From Tanytarsus gracilentus (taxonomy: Eukaryota > Arthropoda > Insecta > Diptera > Chironomidae), in NCBI GenBank assembly GCA_038502055.1, contig JAXRKN010000018.1, positions 124,001 to 188,000 of the forward strand: a DNA stretch of 64,000 bases, given 5' to 3'. The first letter of the stretch is position 1, and every line of letters begins with the position of its first letter. This document shows positions 21,249-31,870 of the stretch, in pieces. Under the pieces are notes generated by a model. The model did no database searches. It saw only the letters and a list, made by a program, of their open reading frames with translations, and was not told the DNA's origin. Made by a program: the position numbers and the translations under genes.

Positions 21249-23339
21249 CTACATCAACTTCCAAACAGACAAAAATCCAATCAAACCCATCAAAATTTTG
21301 CTCACAGCCATCAAAACTGATCCATTATAAACAGCAACAATCGATTCGTAAGCTGGCAAATTAATTTTTCCACCGATTTCAATTTCATCGTCAACTTTAA
21401 ATTGTGAAGTGCTGCCGATAATTTTAACACGAACAGTGTCTGGCAATCCTGTGAGTTTTTCTTGCACATTAATTTCCTCACTTTTGTTTCCATAATTTAT
21501 CATCACCAAAACACTTTCATTTTTTCTATTCGCAACTTCACGTTTAAATGCGAAAATATTTTCACTCAATTCGACAATTTTGAAACCATCCAAAGAACTT
21601 TTCATGGCCGGATGTTCATGACGGAATTTCTGAAGTGATTTATAAATTTCTAAATGACTTCCAGCTTTTCCTTGTTGCGCTTTGACATTAACTTCTTGAT
21701 ATTTGTCGCCAGTTGGTAACCAAGGATTTTCAACTTCACTAAATCCTCCATTTTTGGTGTCATCCCACTGCATTGGTGTTCGATATCGCGAATCACTGTC
21801 TGTTGTCTCGCCAGGATTGCATCGATGTCCAGGTTGATTGTGATCGTCATTATAACGCACACAAGAATCTTCCATGCCGATTTCCTCACCATAATAAGTA
21901 ACGGAAGTGCCTGGAAGTGTCGTCACGAGGAAATTAAAAATGTCAATTCGTTTAGTGCCAAAACGTGTCGCAACTCGAGATTGATCGTGATTGCCGATCT
22001 AGAACGTAAATTTAATAATTAAGAACAAATCAATAGGTTTTTAAGAGTTTTTTTACCGCCCAATTAGTCGTTTCACCCTCTGGCAATTTTGCAAACCATC
22101 CGCTAACAATCCTCACAAAATCTTTCGCCTTTGAATCGCTTCTAATTTCTCTTATCATTTCAAAATTAAACGGCAAATGTGCGCCCTCACGTAATCCATC
22201 AGCACTTCGATAAAATTTCATAATCTGATCGGGTGGCGAATAGCTTTCAGTCATCATAATTCTGTTTAATAATAAAAATAACTTTGATAAGCGTTCGAGT
22301 GGATAATTTCACATACCTTGGGCTGTTTGTGTAGTTGTTGAAAATTTCACGCCAATCATAGATAAGCTCAAAGAGCTCCGGCTGGTCTTGCGTATATGTG
22401 TGTTGAAGATAGCCGAAATCATTTGGATTTGTGACGCCAAGATTTCTCTCTTCATCTGGAAAAGTCCCATTTTCGAGAATGAACTCAAAACCGTGAGAAA
22501 TTGCGTCAATTCTGAATCCATCGAGACCAAAGTCGAGCCACTTTTTAAGAAACATTTGCCAATATTCGATAACTTTTGGTTCTCTCAAGTTAAAGTCTGG
22601 CATGTTCCAATAAAATTGCGCATAAAACCATTCGGATCTTGGAACGTCACCACCTTCAATTTGACGATTCCATCCACTGCCGGGACCACCACCAATTCTC
22701 TGCCAATTTGATGGCGCTTCTGTGTTATTTTCACCCTTTCCATTTGCCCAAACAAACCAATTTTTATACTCTGGATCATTTTCCATTGATTTTTTAAAAA
22801 ACTCATTTTCATATCCGCAGTGATTTGGAACAAAATCTATAAAATATTTTGAAATAGTATTTAGGTAAATTTAACTCAACTCACCGACAATAATTTTCAT
22901 TCCTTTATCGTGAATTGCATCGACAAGTCGCTTAAAATCTGTCTCATTTCCATATCTCGAGTCAACTTTCTCATAATTTGTGATGTCATAACTAGAAAAT
23001 AATTAATTAAACATTCACCTCTACAATCATGTTTAATAATTGATTTTCTTTTTCAATTTGATATCAACTAAAACATTTTTTTATTTTCTAGCGATGCAAT
23101 TACCCGAAAGCGTTAAAAGATGATTCAAAAATTGGCGTCAACCAGATGCAATCAATTCCAAGTTCTTTTATATAATTTAATTTATCTTCAATGCCTTTAA
23201 GTGTTCCAAATCCAATTCGACTTCCGCCACCACCGTCGTAGAAAGTTTGCGGATAAATTTGATAAAAACTTGCGGTTTTGTACCAATCGTCAGCGAAAGC
23301 TATCGCTATGAATGTTAGAAATATTAAATTGGTTATCAT
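21249..23339 (-). CDS. alpha-glucosidase (maltase), GH13, likely GPI-anchored
   Basis: There are five exons: 23339-23104, 22991-22885, 22836-22317, 22261-22057 and 21998-21249, giving 605 aa, the usual size for insect maltases. A signal peptide (MITNLIFLTFIAIAFA) precedes the GH13 barrel. All four conserved regions are present: DFVPNH near 115, GFRIDAISH with the nucleophile Asp near 225, the acid/base Glu in MMTESY near 293, and GNHDQ near 359. The enzyme releases glucose from maltose and sucrose at the cell surface. The last 20 residues form a hydrophobic tail typical of a GPI-anchor signal, so it probably sits on the gut brush border. Its final codons lie in the inverted repeat and have a relic copy at 26248-26298. 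Confidence 0.92.
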
Positions 23340-23358
23340 TGCGAAGTTGAATCACGAC

Positions 23359-23394
23359 TGAAAATTGTGTGTGAAAGGTTTGACATTTTTTATA
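23359..23394 (-). promoter_or_regulatory. core promoter of the alpha-glucosidase gene
   Basis: On the minus strand a TATAAAAA box starts at 23394, and a TCAGTC initiator lies at 23361-23356 with A+1 near 23359. The spacing of about 35 nt suits RNA polymerase II. The resulting 5' UTR is only about 20 nt. A CTGATAA GATA-type site lies just upstream, as is common in gut genes. Confidence 0.55.
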
Positions 23395-23743
23395 ATAAAA
23401 TTTTATCAGTAAATAAAGATTAATTTAGGGAGCAATTAATTGCATGCAATAAATTTAGTGTAAGCTTTAACGCAATTGTGTGCTTTCATTTATGGAATTT
23501 TTGATATTTTTTATAGCTTTCGATAATAAGCAATAAAACAATTATAAAAAGATTACATAATTTAATGATTTAGAGAATAAATCAGCTTTGAATAATTTTG
23601 TTCACTTTTGTAACGGCCAAATTCAAATTTTTTCGCTTCACCGGCTTTTTTGCTTCTTCGTTTGTTTACAACTATTTTATTGTTTTTAAAAATTTAAAAG
23701 TTATTCTCATGTTTTTGATTAATTTTAATTAATGTTACACAAA
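23395..23743. other. divergent intergenic spacer
   Basis: This AT-rich spacer separates the alpha-glucosidase and SRBD1-like starts. It holds the presumed promoters of both, and nothing else is seen. Confidence 0.4.
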
Positions 23744-26207
23744 ATGTCGACAAGAAACAAGCGTAAAATTGAAGATCAACCAAAAGCGGAAGGATCAAAA
23801 TCAAAGAAACTTAAGAAAGAGTGAGTAAAGAGGGGAAAACTATCAATTCTAAATTTTTTTTAGAAAACATCTTTAATTTAGCATTAAAATTAAAATCTTC
23901 TCTGCATGTACCGTCAACATCTTAAGTTTAATTAATTCTATCTCTCTAAATTATATTTTAGTCACTCGAAAACTCCTCACGATTGGTTTGATTTTGAGCT
24001 CTTGGCTGAAAAAGAAAAAATCGACATCGATCTCGCAAGGACAATAACAAAACTTTTCGATGACGACAACACAATTCCTTTTCTGTGTCGATACCGAAGA
24101 AATTTAATCCAAAACTTATCGCCTGAAAAGTTGAGAGACATTCAAGAAACTTTAAATGGCGTCCGAGACCTTCAGACAAAAGTTAATAATTTTCTTAAAG
24201 GATTAAAGAAGAAGGAGGTTAAAATTGATGAAGGTTTCGAGGAAGACGTTAAAGGAATTAGGTCCTTTGAAGAGCTCGAATTTTACAAGTCACTCTACAA
24301 GTCGGAAGGCAAGCGATCACTTTATGAAAGAGCAGTCGAAATCGGTCTTGAACCACTGGCTCATCAGGTCCTCAATCAAAATTCATCTATCAACCCTTCA
24401 AAATTCGTGAACCCCAAAACTGAAGGTCTTAAATCAATCTCTGAAATTCTCAAAGGCGTTCAAGACATTTTAGTTCATTTGATTGTGAAAAATAAATTCA
24501 TGATGGAGGAAATTCGAAATTTAAAGACAAAGTACAGCTACATAATCGAAGCTAAAAAATCATCTACAGCTAAAGACGTGAAAGATGCTTTCAAGTTTGA
24601 AAATTACTTTCAATTCTCGTGCAGCTCAAACTCAATCAAACCTCATCAGATTTTGGCGATTTTTCGTGGAGAAAGTTTAAAAGTGTTGAAAGTTTCTTTC
24701 AATATTTACGAGAAATTTTCAAAAGATCTTTTTGAGTTTGCTTTTAAACTTTTACTTAAGTCAAATTCAAGCGAACATTTAAAGATTTTTAAATCGGCCT
24801 TCGATGAAGCATTTAACAAGCGGATTTCAGCGTTTCTTAAGCGACAATTTAAAAATGAACTTCAAAAAGTCGCTGATAAAGCGGCAATTTCGAGTTTCGG
24901 TGAAAATCTTAAAAATTTACTGCTCACATGTCCAGTGAAGGGTCGAAAAATCCTCAGTATTGATCCTGGCTTCAAGCATGGCTGTAAAATCGCTTTAATA
25001 TCTGAAAATGGAGATTTAATCGACACAAATGTCATTTATCCGCATTCAAATGAAAACGAGAGCAAGAAAATAATAATTGAACTTCTCAAAAAATATAAAT
25101 GTGATTTGATAGCGCTTGGAAATGGAACGGCATGTCGAGAAACTGAAACATTCATCAATGATGTGATTAAAGAGATGAAAAATGTCGAATATTGCATTGT
25201 GTCCGAGCAGGGAGCTTCAATTTATTCGTGCTCTGAAATCGCTAAAAAAGAATTTCCAGGTGAGTGAAAAATATTCAAAAATTTTATAAATTTTAAATAA
25301 AATAATTTTAGATCTCGACACGAATATCATCAGTGCGATCTCAATTGCTCGTCGTCTCATGGATCCTCTAAGTGAACTCGTTAAAATTGAACCTAAGCAT
25401 TTAGGCGTCGGAATGTATCAACATGATGTCACCGAGCAATCTTTAAATTCAACTTTAGATTCGGTCGTGAGTGAGTCTGTCAGCTTTGTCGGCGTCGATG
25501 TGAATTGTGCGAGTGAAAGTTTACTGAAATATGTCGCTGGTTTGAGTGAGAAGAAGGCTCAACTGATAATCGAGCATCGAAAGAAAAATGGAGTTTTTAA
25601 ATCTCGTGAAGAGCTGAAGAAAGTTAAGACAATCGGACCTGTAACTTTTACTCAAATGGCTGGATTTTTAAGAATCAACAAAACGACTGCAAAGTGTAAA
25701 AAAATCAATCTTTTAGACTCGACAAATATTCATCCGGAAAGTTATGAACTCGCTGAAAAAATTTTAAAACAAAATAATTTAAAAATTGACGATTTTGGCA
25801 ATGAAAATTTCACTTCAAAAATAAGAAAATATTGCGCTGAAAATTCAATCGAAAGTTTATGCGACAAGTTTAATGAATCAGCTGAAAATATCCAAAATGT
25901 CCTCAACACATTCAAAACTGAATCGCTCCTTCACGACATCAGAGACGACAAGAAACTTTTGCCAATTTTCAAGCAGTCAATTAAAAGTGTCGACAGTCTC
26001 AAGAAAAATCAAATTGTGACTGGAGTCGTCAGAAATATCGTTGACTTTGGAGCATTTATTGACATCGGCGTGCAGCAGAATGGTTTGTTACATGTCAGCA
26101 AATACCGAGAAATTCCATTGAAACTCGGCGATCGAGTTGAGTTGAAGATTGAGAAAATTGAAGCGGGTGGTAAAAGAATTGGACTCGAACTTGTGAAAAT
26201 TTTGTAA
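23744..26207 (+). CDS. SRBD1: Tex-like S1 RNA-binding domain protein 1 (SRBD1)
   Basis: Three exons (23744-23820, 23962-25259, 25312-26207) give 756 aa. A short Lys-rich N terminus, likely a nuclear signal, precedes the Tex N-terminal helical region. Then come an RNase-H-like YqgF domain (LSIDPGFKHGCKIAL near 356), a helix-hairpin-helix module (VNCASESLLKYVAG near 521, with a second GPVTFTQMAGFLRI hairpin), and a C-terminal S1 domain (about 688-752: GVVRNIVDFGAFIDIGV). The order and length match eukaryotic SRBD1, related to bacterial Tex and to Spt6, which act in transcription or RNA handling. Exact function in insects is little known. The 3' UTR runs into the right arm of the U2 inverted repeat. 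Confidence 0.92.
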
Positions 26208-26247
26208 AAGTTTTAATAAAAAATGTTTGTCTTAAAAAAAATTCATA

Positions 26248-26298
26248 GCTGTGAGCAAAATTTTGATTGGATTTTTGAGTTTTTCGAAGTTGATGTAG
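26248..26298 (+). pseudogene. relic of an alpha-glucosidase 3' coding end
   Basis: Seventeen codons ending in TAG (AVSKIL...FSKLM) match the C-terminal tail of the alpha-glucosidase at 21249, in frame but with a 9-nt deletion and a few changes. They are now in the 3' UTR of the SRBD1-like gene. They show that the inverted duplication once copied at least part of a maltase gene. Confidence 0.75.
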
Positions 26299-26380
26299 AA
26301 ATTTAAATAAATTAACACAAAGTATCTGAAATATATTTTTAATGAGAGATTTTTATTATTTTATGTGATTGATTTAGTTT

Positions 26381-26567
26381 GTGCCGATCCTAGATGTACT
26401 GCAATACTAGGCCAACACGAGCAGAACAGAAGCAAGCTTCTTTGTATCCGCCAATTTCCAAAAATCAGTTTAACATTTGTTTGTTCTGCTATGCAGAAAC
26501 TACCAGATGTTAAGCTGATAAGAACAGATACTACACTTTGATCTTAGCCATTCGGCCGAGAAGCGAT
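26381..26567 (-). ncRNA. U2: U2 spliceosomal snRNA, right copy
   Basis: The reverse complement is identical by eye to the U2 at 20980-21166, including the GTAGTA branch-point site, Sm site and terminal loop. The two genes are transcribed toward each other. Its PSEA-like element is at 26606-26626. Perfect identity of the RNA, against changes in the flanks, suggests selection or gene conversion. Confidence 0.95.
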
Positions 26568-26605
26568 ACCTTTAATTTTCACTTTTTCTAATGTCACTAA
26601 ATTTT

Positions 26606-26626
26606 GGCTAATGTCACTTGTGAAGT
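26606..26626 (-). promoter_or_regulatory. PSEA-like element of the right U2 snRNA gene
   Basis: This is the inverse of the left element and sits 40-60 bp upstream of the right U2. It is unchanged by eye. Confidence 0.55.
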
Positions 26627-26819
26627 ATAATTGAATTTATATGGTGAACAATACAAACGTTAATTTTAAGATGAGTAAAATAGTTTGGCTGTTATGAGGT
26701 GAAGAATTCAAAAATTAAATAACTGAAAAAATGCTTAAAAAAATTTCTGTTGTTAGGTTTAAAAAATTTCTATGCTTTTTCGCCGCACTTAACATTAAAA
26801 ATCTCAAATTTCAACCACT

Positions 26820-27017
26820 CGCATAGGGCTGCGATGATTTTTAATGTTTCATCTCAACTCACCTCGATGTCGTCACTTTTAAAGCATCAACCAAAAGTTC
26901 TATAAAATGCGAATCCGATGAATGAAATTCAACAGTCGATCTTGAGAAAATCTGGAAGAAAGATAAAAAAAAGTTTGTGAAAGTTTCAATCGTGAAAGTC
27001 AAGAAAAATTAAGAAAA
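26820..27017 (+). promoter_or_regulatory. promoter and non-coding first exon, copy 1
   Basis: TATAAAA at 26901-26907 precedes a CAGTC initiator with A+1 near 26934. A short non-coding exon ends at a GTAAAT donor at 27018. The block from about 26820 to 27000 is repeated at 29898-30080, so the promoter was duplicated with its gene. Confidence 0.6.
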
Positions 27018-27141
27018 GTAAATTTTTTTAAAAATTAAATTAGAAAAGTTTTTTATATTTACATTTTAAAATATTTAAAAAAAGTTTTGCGATTAAAAAA
27101 TTTTAATATTTCATAAATAATAAAATTTTTTCTAATCATAG

Positions 27142-27345
27142 ATGAGTGACACCTATTATAATCCAAAACATTCTCGTGATCAAATCTGCACTGATCCGAA
27201 TTGCCAATATCCACCATGCGTCAAAGCTAGCATCAACCGAGCCAACATGGGAAATCCAAATAATTCGGCACATCAGAAGAATGTGGACAACCGTGCCGAT
27301 CAGCTCAACCCCAACAACGAACAATATCGTGGATATCGATATTAA
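27142..27345 (+). CDS. small hydrophilic Asn/Pro-rich protein 1
   Basis: This 67-aa protein begins at an ATG directly after a splice acceptor (CATAG). The upstream intron is 27018-27141, so the first exon is wholly non-coding. There is no signal peptide or membrane segment. It has three Cys in C-x4-C-x4-C form (ICTDPNCQYPPC) and two copies of a loose N-x2-x-Q-x-NPNN pattern (NRADQLNPNNEQY). It is predicted disordered and cytosolic. It is a paralog of the broken gene at 30474, with a shared 3' UTR (about 27375-27540). The function is unknown, and a stress or desiccation role would be a guess. Confidence 0.7.
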   Translation: MSDTYYNPKHSRDQICTDPNCQYPPCVKASINRANMGNPNNSAHQKNVDNRADQLNPNNEQYRGYRY

Positions 27346-27374
27346 AAAATCTACAGTTTTTTAACAATTCTGTA

Positions 27375-27540
27375 GAAGACTTGAAGCCATCATCCAGGCA
27401 TTAGGATGCGAACGAACATCGAACAATTCAAAATTAATTTTTTATAAAATTCTTCAAGTCGCTAAAAAAACTGAATAAAAAATGATTTGAATTGAACTAA
27501 AATATAAATTCAAAGTTTTTTTAATTTTTAAAATTTCAGG
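27375..27540 (+). repeat. conserved 3' UTR block, copy 1
   Basis: This block (GACTTGAAGCCATCATCCAG and beyond) recurs at 31312-31486. Together with the promoter repeat it marks a direct duplication of one small gene. The conserved non-coding match may reflect recent copying or a regulatory RNA element. Confidence 0.75.
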
Positions 27541-28093
27541 AATTTTTTTTCAGGTTGTCAATTGACATTTTGTGCGGATAACATTTGACATCAAATTAGA
27601 AGCAAAAAAGATTGAAAATTTCTTAAAAATCGGAATATGCAAAAAAGTGGATAAATTAATCTTTCATTGCTACACGTCTCAAATTCAGATTTTCAATGTT
27701 TTGTCAGTGCACGACGTATGGTGAGAAATAGCACTGTGATGATTTATAAATGACTTGAACAGAGATGGACAAAAATTATAAATTAAATTAAGAAATAATT
27801 CAAACCTGAAATGGAAATTTAATCAATAAAATTAATTAATTTTCTTAATTAAAAGTAATTGCCCATCTCTGAACGCAAATCATTAAATCTTGATCAGTTG
27901 ATTCGTAGCATTCAAAAGAGAAACATATAAAAATTAAAATATTTCTCAGAGTTGATTTCTCCTCAAAATTTTAAGGTTAAAAAAATTAATTTTCACTCGG
28001 AAATTTATTAAAATCAATTAAATCAAATTTAAGTGTTGTTAAAATTCTTCTCAAATGTAAATTAAAATATTTTCGTTCAATTTTTCCCATCAG

Positions 28094-28240
28094 ATGCCGG
28101 AACCTCGAGAACACAACACAAATGACAATCAAAATAGAAATCAAACACAAACTGGCGGTCAGAATCAAAATCAAAATGGAAACAATCAACCACCCAGAAG
28201 ATTTAAGGAAAGCGACAAAGAAAATCAAAAACCTTATTGA
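28094..28240 (+). CDS. small hydrophilic Asn/Gln-rich protein 2
   Basis: This 48-aa frame starts at an ATG immediately after a TTTTTCCCATCAG acceptor, like its neighbours. It is made of Asn, Gln, Arg and Gly (NQNRNQTQTGG) with a charged tail ending KENQKPY, with no Cys and no hydrophobic part. Similar size, setting and acceptor-ATG layout suggest the same family or a shared origin, though sequence similarity is weak. The function is unknown. Confidence 0.55.
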   Translation: MPEPREHNTNDNQNRNQTQTGGQNQNQNGNNQPPRRFKESDKENQKPY

Positions 28241-28892
28241 TAATTTTTAAAGAAAATCAATAAAGGCATTTAAAAGTTAAACTGCACAAAAAATTGTTTG
28301 AAAGTGTCAAAAATTAAATGGTTCAGGATAAAGTTCGAATTACGCAGAATTATCAAATGTGCAAAAATAACCAAAACAGTAAAAAACTAAAGATTAAAAT
28401 TTGAAGTGAAAAAATTATTGAAAATCCATAAAAATTTAACTGTGAAAGAAAAAAAATTCAAATTTGTGAATATTTTATCAATTTTAAAAAATTTCATGAA
28501 AAGTTTTCGAAAACAATTTTTGTCAGCAATAAAAATCGACACTCCTCACCAGTTGTCGTTGATTCGAGTGTGGAGTTTTTTTGCTATGTGCGAATAAACA
28601 AAATTTTTATAAATTTCGATGAATTTCAATTCATGCTCGCAGTCTTTGAGAATAAATCAATAAGGAAATATCCCTGGAAAAATCGAGTCAAGCAAAAAAA
28701 TTCAAGTAAAAAATAATTTTTAACATTTTACAAAAAAATTTAATCAATTTTAACTAATTTGAATTTATTTTTAAGTTTAATAATTAAACTTTAAAAAATT
28801 AAATTTTTTTAAAGAATTTATAACAAAATTAATTAAAACATTTGTATATCATTAAAAATTAATCAAAACATTCTTTATTTTTTTTAATTAGG

Positions 28893-29072
28893 ATGGATCA
28901 AGAAAAGAATCGCACAAACCAAATGAATCCAACTCATAAACCAAGTGGACCTGGCCATGATGCCGGTTATAAAGGAACAGGAGACAAAGCTGATTTAGAC
29001 AATCATGGAACTCAAAAAAACCCTAACAGTGATGCATATGCAAAAGCAAGAGGAGGAAATGAAAAAAAGTAA
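28893..29072 (+). CDS. small hydrophilic Asn/Gly/Lys-rich protein 3
   Basis: This 59-aa protein has its ATG two bases after an acceptor (TTTTTTAATTAG). It contains NRTNQMNPTHKPS and NHGTQKNPNSDAY, two versions of the N-x2-x-Q-x-NP pattern seen in protein 1, and ends in RGGNEKK. It is very hydrophilic with no Cys, signal peptide or membrane segment. It is likely intrinsically disordered and is a diverged member of the local cluster. Confidence 0.65.
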   Translation: MDQEKNRTNQMNPTHKPSGPGHDAGYKGTGDKADLDNHGTQKNPNSDAYAKARGGNEKK

Positions 29073-29897
29073 AATTTTAAAAGATTTTAATTTAATTTAA
29101 ATTTTCAAACTTCATCGTGAAATTTTGATAAATTTTTAATTGAATAAAAATTAATGAAAAGAATAAAATTTGAATTTTTTTAATTATTGATCGAATTAAA
29201 GTCATTCAAGTTAAAGGCACAAAAAGACATTTTTTATTTCAGCCACCATGAAAGACTTAAAAAAATAATTAGTCGTGCCTTAAAAATTGACTCATGCATT
29301 CGCACAGCAAAAATTTTCTCAGAAATTGACTATAAAAAATTGCGTGACGTTTCCTTATCAAGTGTAAATCCGGCAAATGTTGTCGAGTGGTTGAAAGCAA
29401 GTAAACAAAAATATTTTGACTCACGTACCCAGTAGTCCATTATCACTAACAAAGGTATGAAACTTTCTTTCTCAAAGATTAAACGAAATTAAAATAATTT
29501 AACTTTAATTTGAATTATTTAATATGAGAAAAAAAATTTAAATTTTCAATCATTTTCCTTCGCTTGGAAAAATCATAAAAGTCATAAATTTTGTTTCAAA
29601 TATTTGTCATCGCTCGCTTGAGCCTTCAACGATTCGCTTTTGTTTATTGGATCGAATTGCGGCACCGAATAAACAAAATAATCAAAACTTTTCTTATGCT
29701 TTATCGTCGAATTTAATGCGCAAAAATAGTTTAAACATTTTATAAATGATCAAATTGTTAAAAAATTTCCAGTTATTTAAACAAAACTTGAAACCGACGC
29801 TCATAAAATTTGTGAGATAAAGTCGCGGTCGAATTTATGTTGACAGAATAAAAAATCGAGGCAAGAATTGAAAATCTGTAAACATTTCAGCTCGATT

Positions 29898-30089
29898 TAA
29901 TGCTGCGATGATTTTTATTGTTTCATCTCAACTCACCTCGATGTCGTCACTTTTAAAACATCAAACATAAGTTCTATAAAATGCAAGTCCGATGAATGAA
30001 ATTCAACAGTCGATCTTGAGAAAATCTGGAAGAAAGATAAAAAAGTTTGTGAAAGTTTCAATTGTGAAAGTGAAAGAAAACCCAGAAAT
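29898..30089 (+). promoter_or_regulatory. promoter and non-coding first exon, copy 2
   Basis: This is a direct repeat of 26820-27000 with TATAAAA at 29975-29981 and a CAACAGTC initiator (A+1 near 30008). A GTGAGA donor at 30090 would start the intron leading to the broken gene at 30474. Confidence 0.6.
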
Positions 30090-30169
30090 GTGAGAAAACA
30101 AAAATTATAATTAAAAGTTTTAAGAGATTGAAAATAATTTTTCAATAAATTTTAATCAAACTAATGAAG

Positions 30170-30450
30170 CATTTTTTTTTTTTTTTTATTTTTTTTGAAT
30201 TTTTATTTATTTATTGCTTTTTGTAAGGACAACTTAAAAATTTTTGTTGTTAAACACCTTTTTTTTTTTAAAATCATTATTATTATTTAAACGGATAATG
30301 AGTTTGGCTTGATTTGGTGTGTTCTAAGATTTTTTGAATACTTTTTAAAAATTTGAGAAGTTATTGTAGGGGAAAAATTCCTTAGTTTACTTTGTTGCGG
30401 TTTTGGGGGGGGAAGGTTTGGGTCGTCGGCCTAATTTAAAAGTTTTTACA
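30170..30450 (-). mobile_element. probable retroposon fragment in the intron of copy 2
   Basis: A long T-tract followed by TTTATTTATTTATTG reads on the minus strand as CAATAAATAAATAAA plus poly-A, the form of a LINE or SINE 3' end. The next 250 bp, including a G-rich run, is absent from the corresponding intron of copy 1. No coding remains were identified. Confidence 0.4.
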
Positions 30451-30473
30451 AATTTAAATATATCCATGAACAG

Positions 30474-31299
30474 ATGGAAGGAAAAATCGCACACTCACCA
30501 AGCAAAACTTGCAAGGAGCCAAATTAGGGATTAATTACCGGGAAGGATTTGGGATAGGGAAAAAATGATCACCGGTAAACCGGTGAAGACTTTCACAACA
30601 TTTCTGAAGGAAAAAACGACTTTTTCGGCCATTTTGGATTTTTGGCAATTTTTAGATATTTTTTTTCTTATATAATTTAGTAAAAAAGTTGTTTTCTTAT
30701 TTTTAAAAAATTTTTTTATTAATTATAATCAACTCACTTATAAAATATTTTATTTTAGATTTTAAGTTTTGTTAAATACATGTTAATTTGTTGTGTTTGA
30801 AAAATCTTCTAAATATGATTAAGTGATTATAAAAGTTCTATTTAAATTTTTTTTTTTGTATGAAATTTTTGATTATTTTCTAAAAATTTAAAAATTTAAA
30901 TGCTGAAAACTTTTTGTAAGTTGGCATATTTTACAATTTCTTGCCATTTAATTTTGGTATAAAAAAGTTTTTAAATGTATTCTATAATTTCTCAATTAAA
31001 ATTTACTAGTTTAAACAATTTTTAGGTTCAAAAAAATCTCAAAAAGAATAGAAAAATGTATCAATTTCGTCACCGGTGTCACCGGAAAAAAATCGGTGAT
31101 CACCGGTGACGAAAAGTTTCGGTGATCACCGGTGATCACCGTACCGGTATTCACCGTGAGGATCCCTACAAATTGCCCAAATAAATCATGCAAAGCAGCT
31201 CGGGATCATAATAAAAGCGATTTGCCCAATTCAACAAGCAAACCTTTCAAGGATGACAAAGATAATCGCTCGAAACTAATTGGAGAAAGCAAAAAGTAA
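30474..31299 (+). pseudogene. small hydrophilic protein 4, split by a transposon
   Basis: The ATG follows an acceptor (GAACAG). Seventeen codons (ending CKEPN) run to 30524, where the 644-bp element at 30525-31168 has inserted with a CAAAT duplication. From 31174 the same frame resumes for 41 codons to TAA at 31299. Without the element it would be 58 aa with C-x4-C-x4-C, matching protein 1 (CTDPNCQYPPC versus CKEPNCPNKSC). In the sequence as given the frame meets a stop two bases into the insertion. Its promoter, 3' UTR and frame are intact, so the insertion is likely young. Confidence 0.75.
30525..31168. mobile_element. 644-bp non-autonomous inverted-repeat element (MITE-like)
   Basis: It begins TAGGGATTAATTACCGG and ends CCGGTATTCACCGTGAGGATCCCTA (in part), so the ends are imperfect inverted repeats (TAGGGAT and ATCCCTA, then ACCGG). 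Both sides have CAAAT, a 5-bp target duplication. Inside are many CACCGG/CCGGTGA motifs near both ends, including palindromes around GGTGATCACC at 31100-31140. No transposase is coded. The family is uncertain; the TIR resembles hAT-type ends, but those make 8-bp duplications. Confidence 0.7.
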
Positions 31300-31311
31300 A
31301 TCGTGACGCTC

Positions 31312-31486
31312 CGAAGACTTGAAACCATCATCATCCAGGCATTTGGATGCGAACGAACATCGAACAATTCAAAATTATTATCATTTTATAAAATTCTTCA
31401 AGTCGCTAAAAAAATTAATAAAAAAATGAGTTGAATTGATTTAAAAAATATTAATTCAAAGATTTTTCAATTTTAAATATTTCAGG
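31312..31486 (+). repeat. conserved 3' UTR block, copy 2
   Basis: This matches 27375-27540 (GATGCGAACGAACATCGAAC and flanks) at high identity, with small insertions. It lies directly after the broken hydrophilic gene. Confidence 0.75.
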
Positions 31487-31870
31487 TTATTTTTTCTAAG
31501 ATATGAAAAGTTCAGTGAATTTAAATTTTGCTCAGAAATAAAATTTGACATCGATAAAATGAAAAAATTTTAAAATCGTATCATGCACAAAATATATCTT
31601 ATGATTTAAAATCAAATAAAATATAATTTGAAATTAAAAAACTTGGTGATAATTTTAATTTTTTTAGAAATTAATAACTTGACTAAAAATTTAATTTAAT
31701 TAAAACATTAAATTTAATAGAATTTTTTAAATAAATTTAAATTCTTTCATGTCGTTTATTTCTAACGGACTTTTAAAATTCAAACTGAAAAATTGAAGCG
31801 AGTCTTTGTTTTGAAAAAATTATTTTTTTGCAATAAATATTTAATTTCTAATTAAAAATTAACTCTTTAA
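31487..31870. other. intergenic, no gene seen
   Basis: AT-rich spacer before the first zinc-finger gene. Nothing else was recognised. Confidence 0.4.

Larger units (their letters stand above)
20803..21310 (+). repeat. left arm of a ~510-bp inverted repeat carrying U2 snRNA
   Basis: This arm is the reverse complement of about 26245-26755, with high identity by eye. It includes the U2 upstream region, U2 itself, its 3' flank and the last codons of the alpha-glucosidase gene. The arms are separated by about 4.9 kb. Confidence 0.85.
26245..26755 (-). repeat. right arm of the U2-bearing inverted repeat
   Basis: This is the reverse complement of 20803-21310. It carries a second U2 gene, its PSEA and a relic of the alpha-glucosidase 3' end. 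Confidence 0.85.

Noticed and set aside
29187..29435. 82-codon plus frame (HHERLKKIISRALK...) after the hydrophilic cluster
   Set aside because: It begins at a non-ATG codon, has a possible acceptor inside and no similarity to the cluster; it cannot be separated from chance.
31011..31193. 60-codon minus frame rich in VITGDH and PVTPVT
   Set aside because: It lies in the CACCGG repeats at the end of the transposon and reflects their periodicity.
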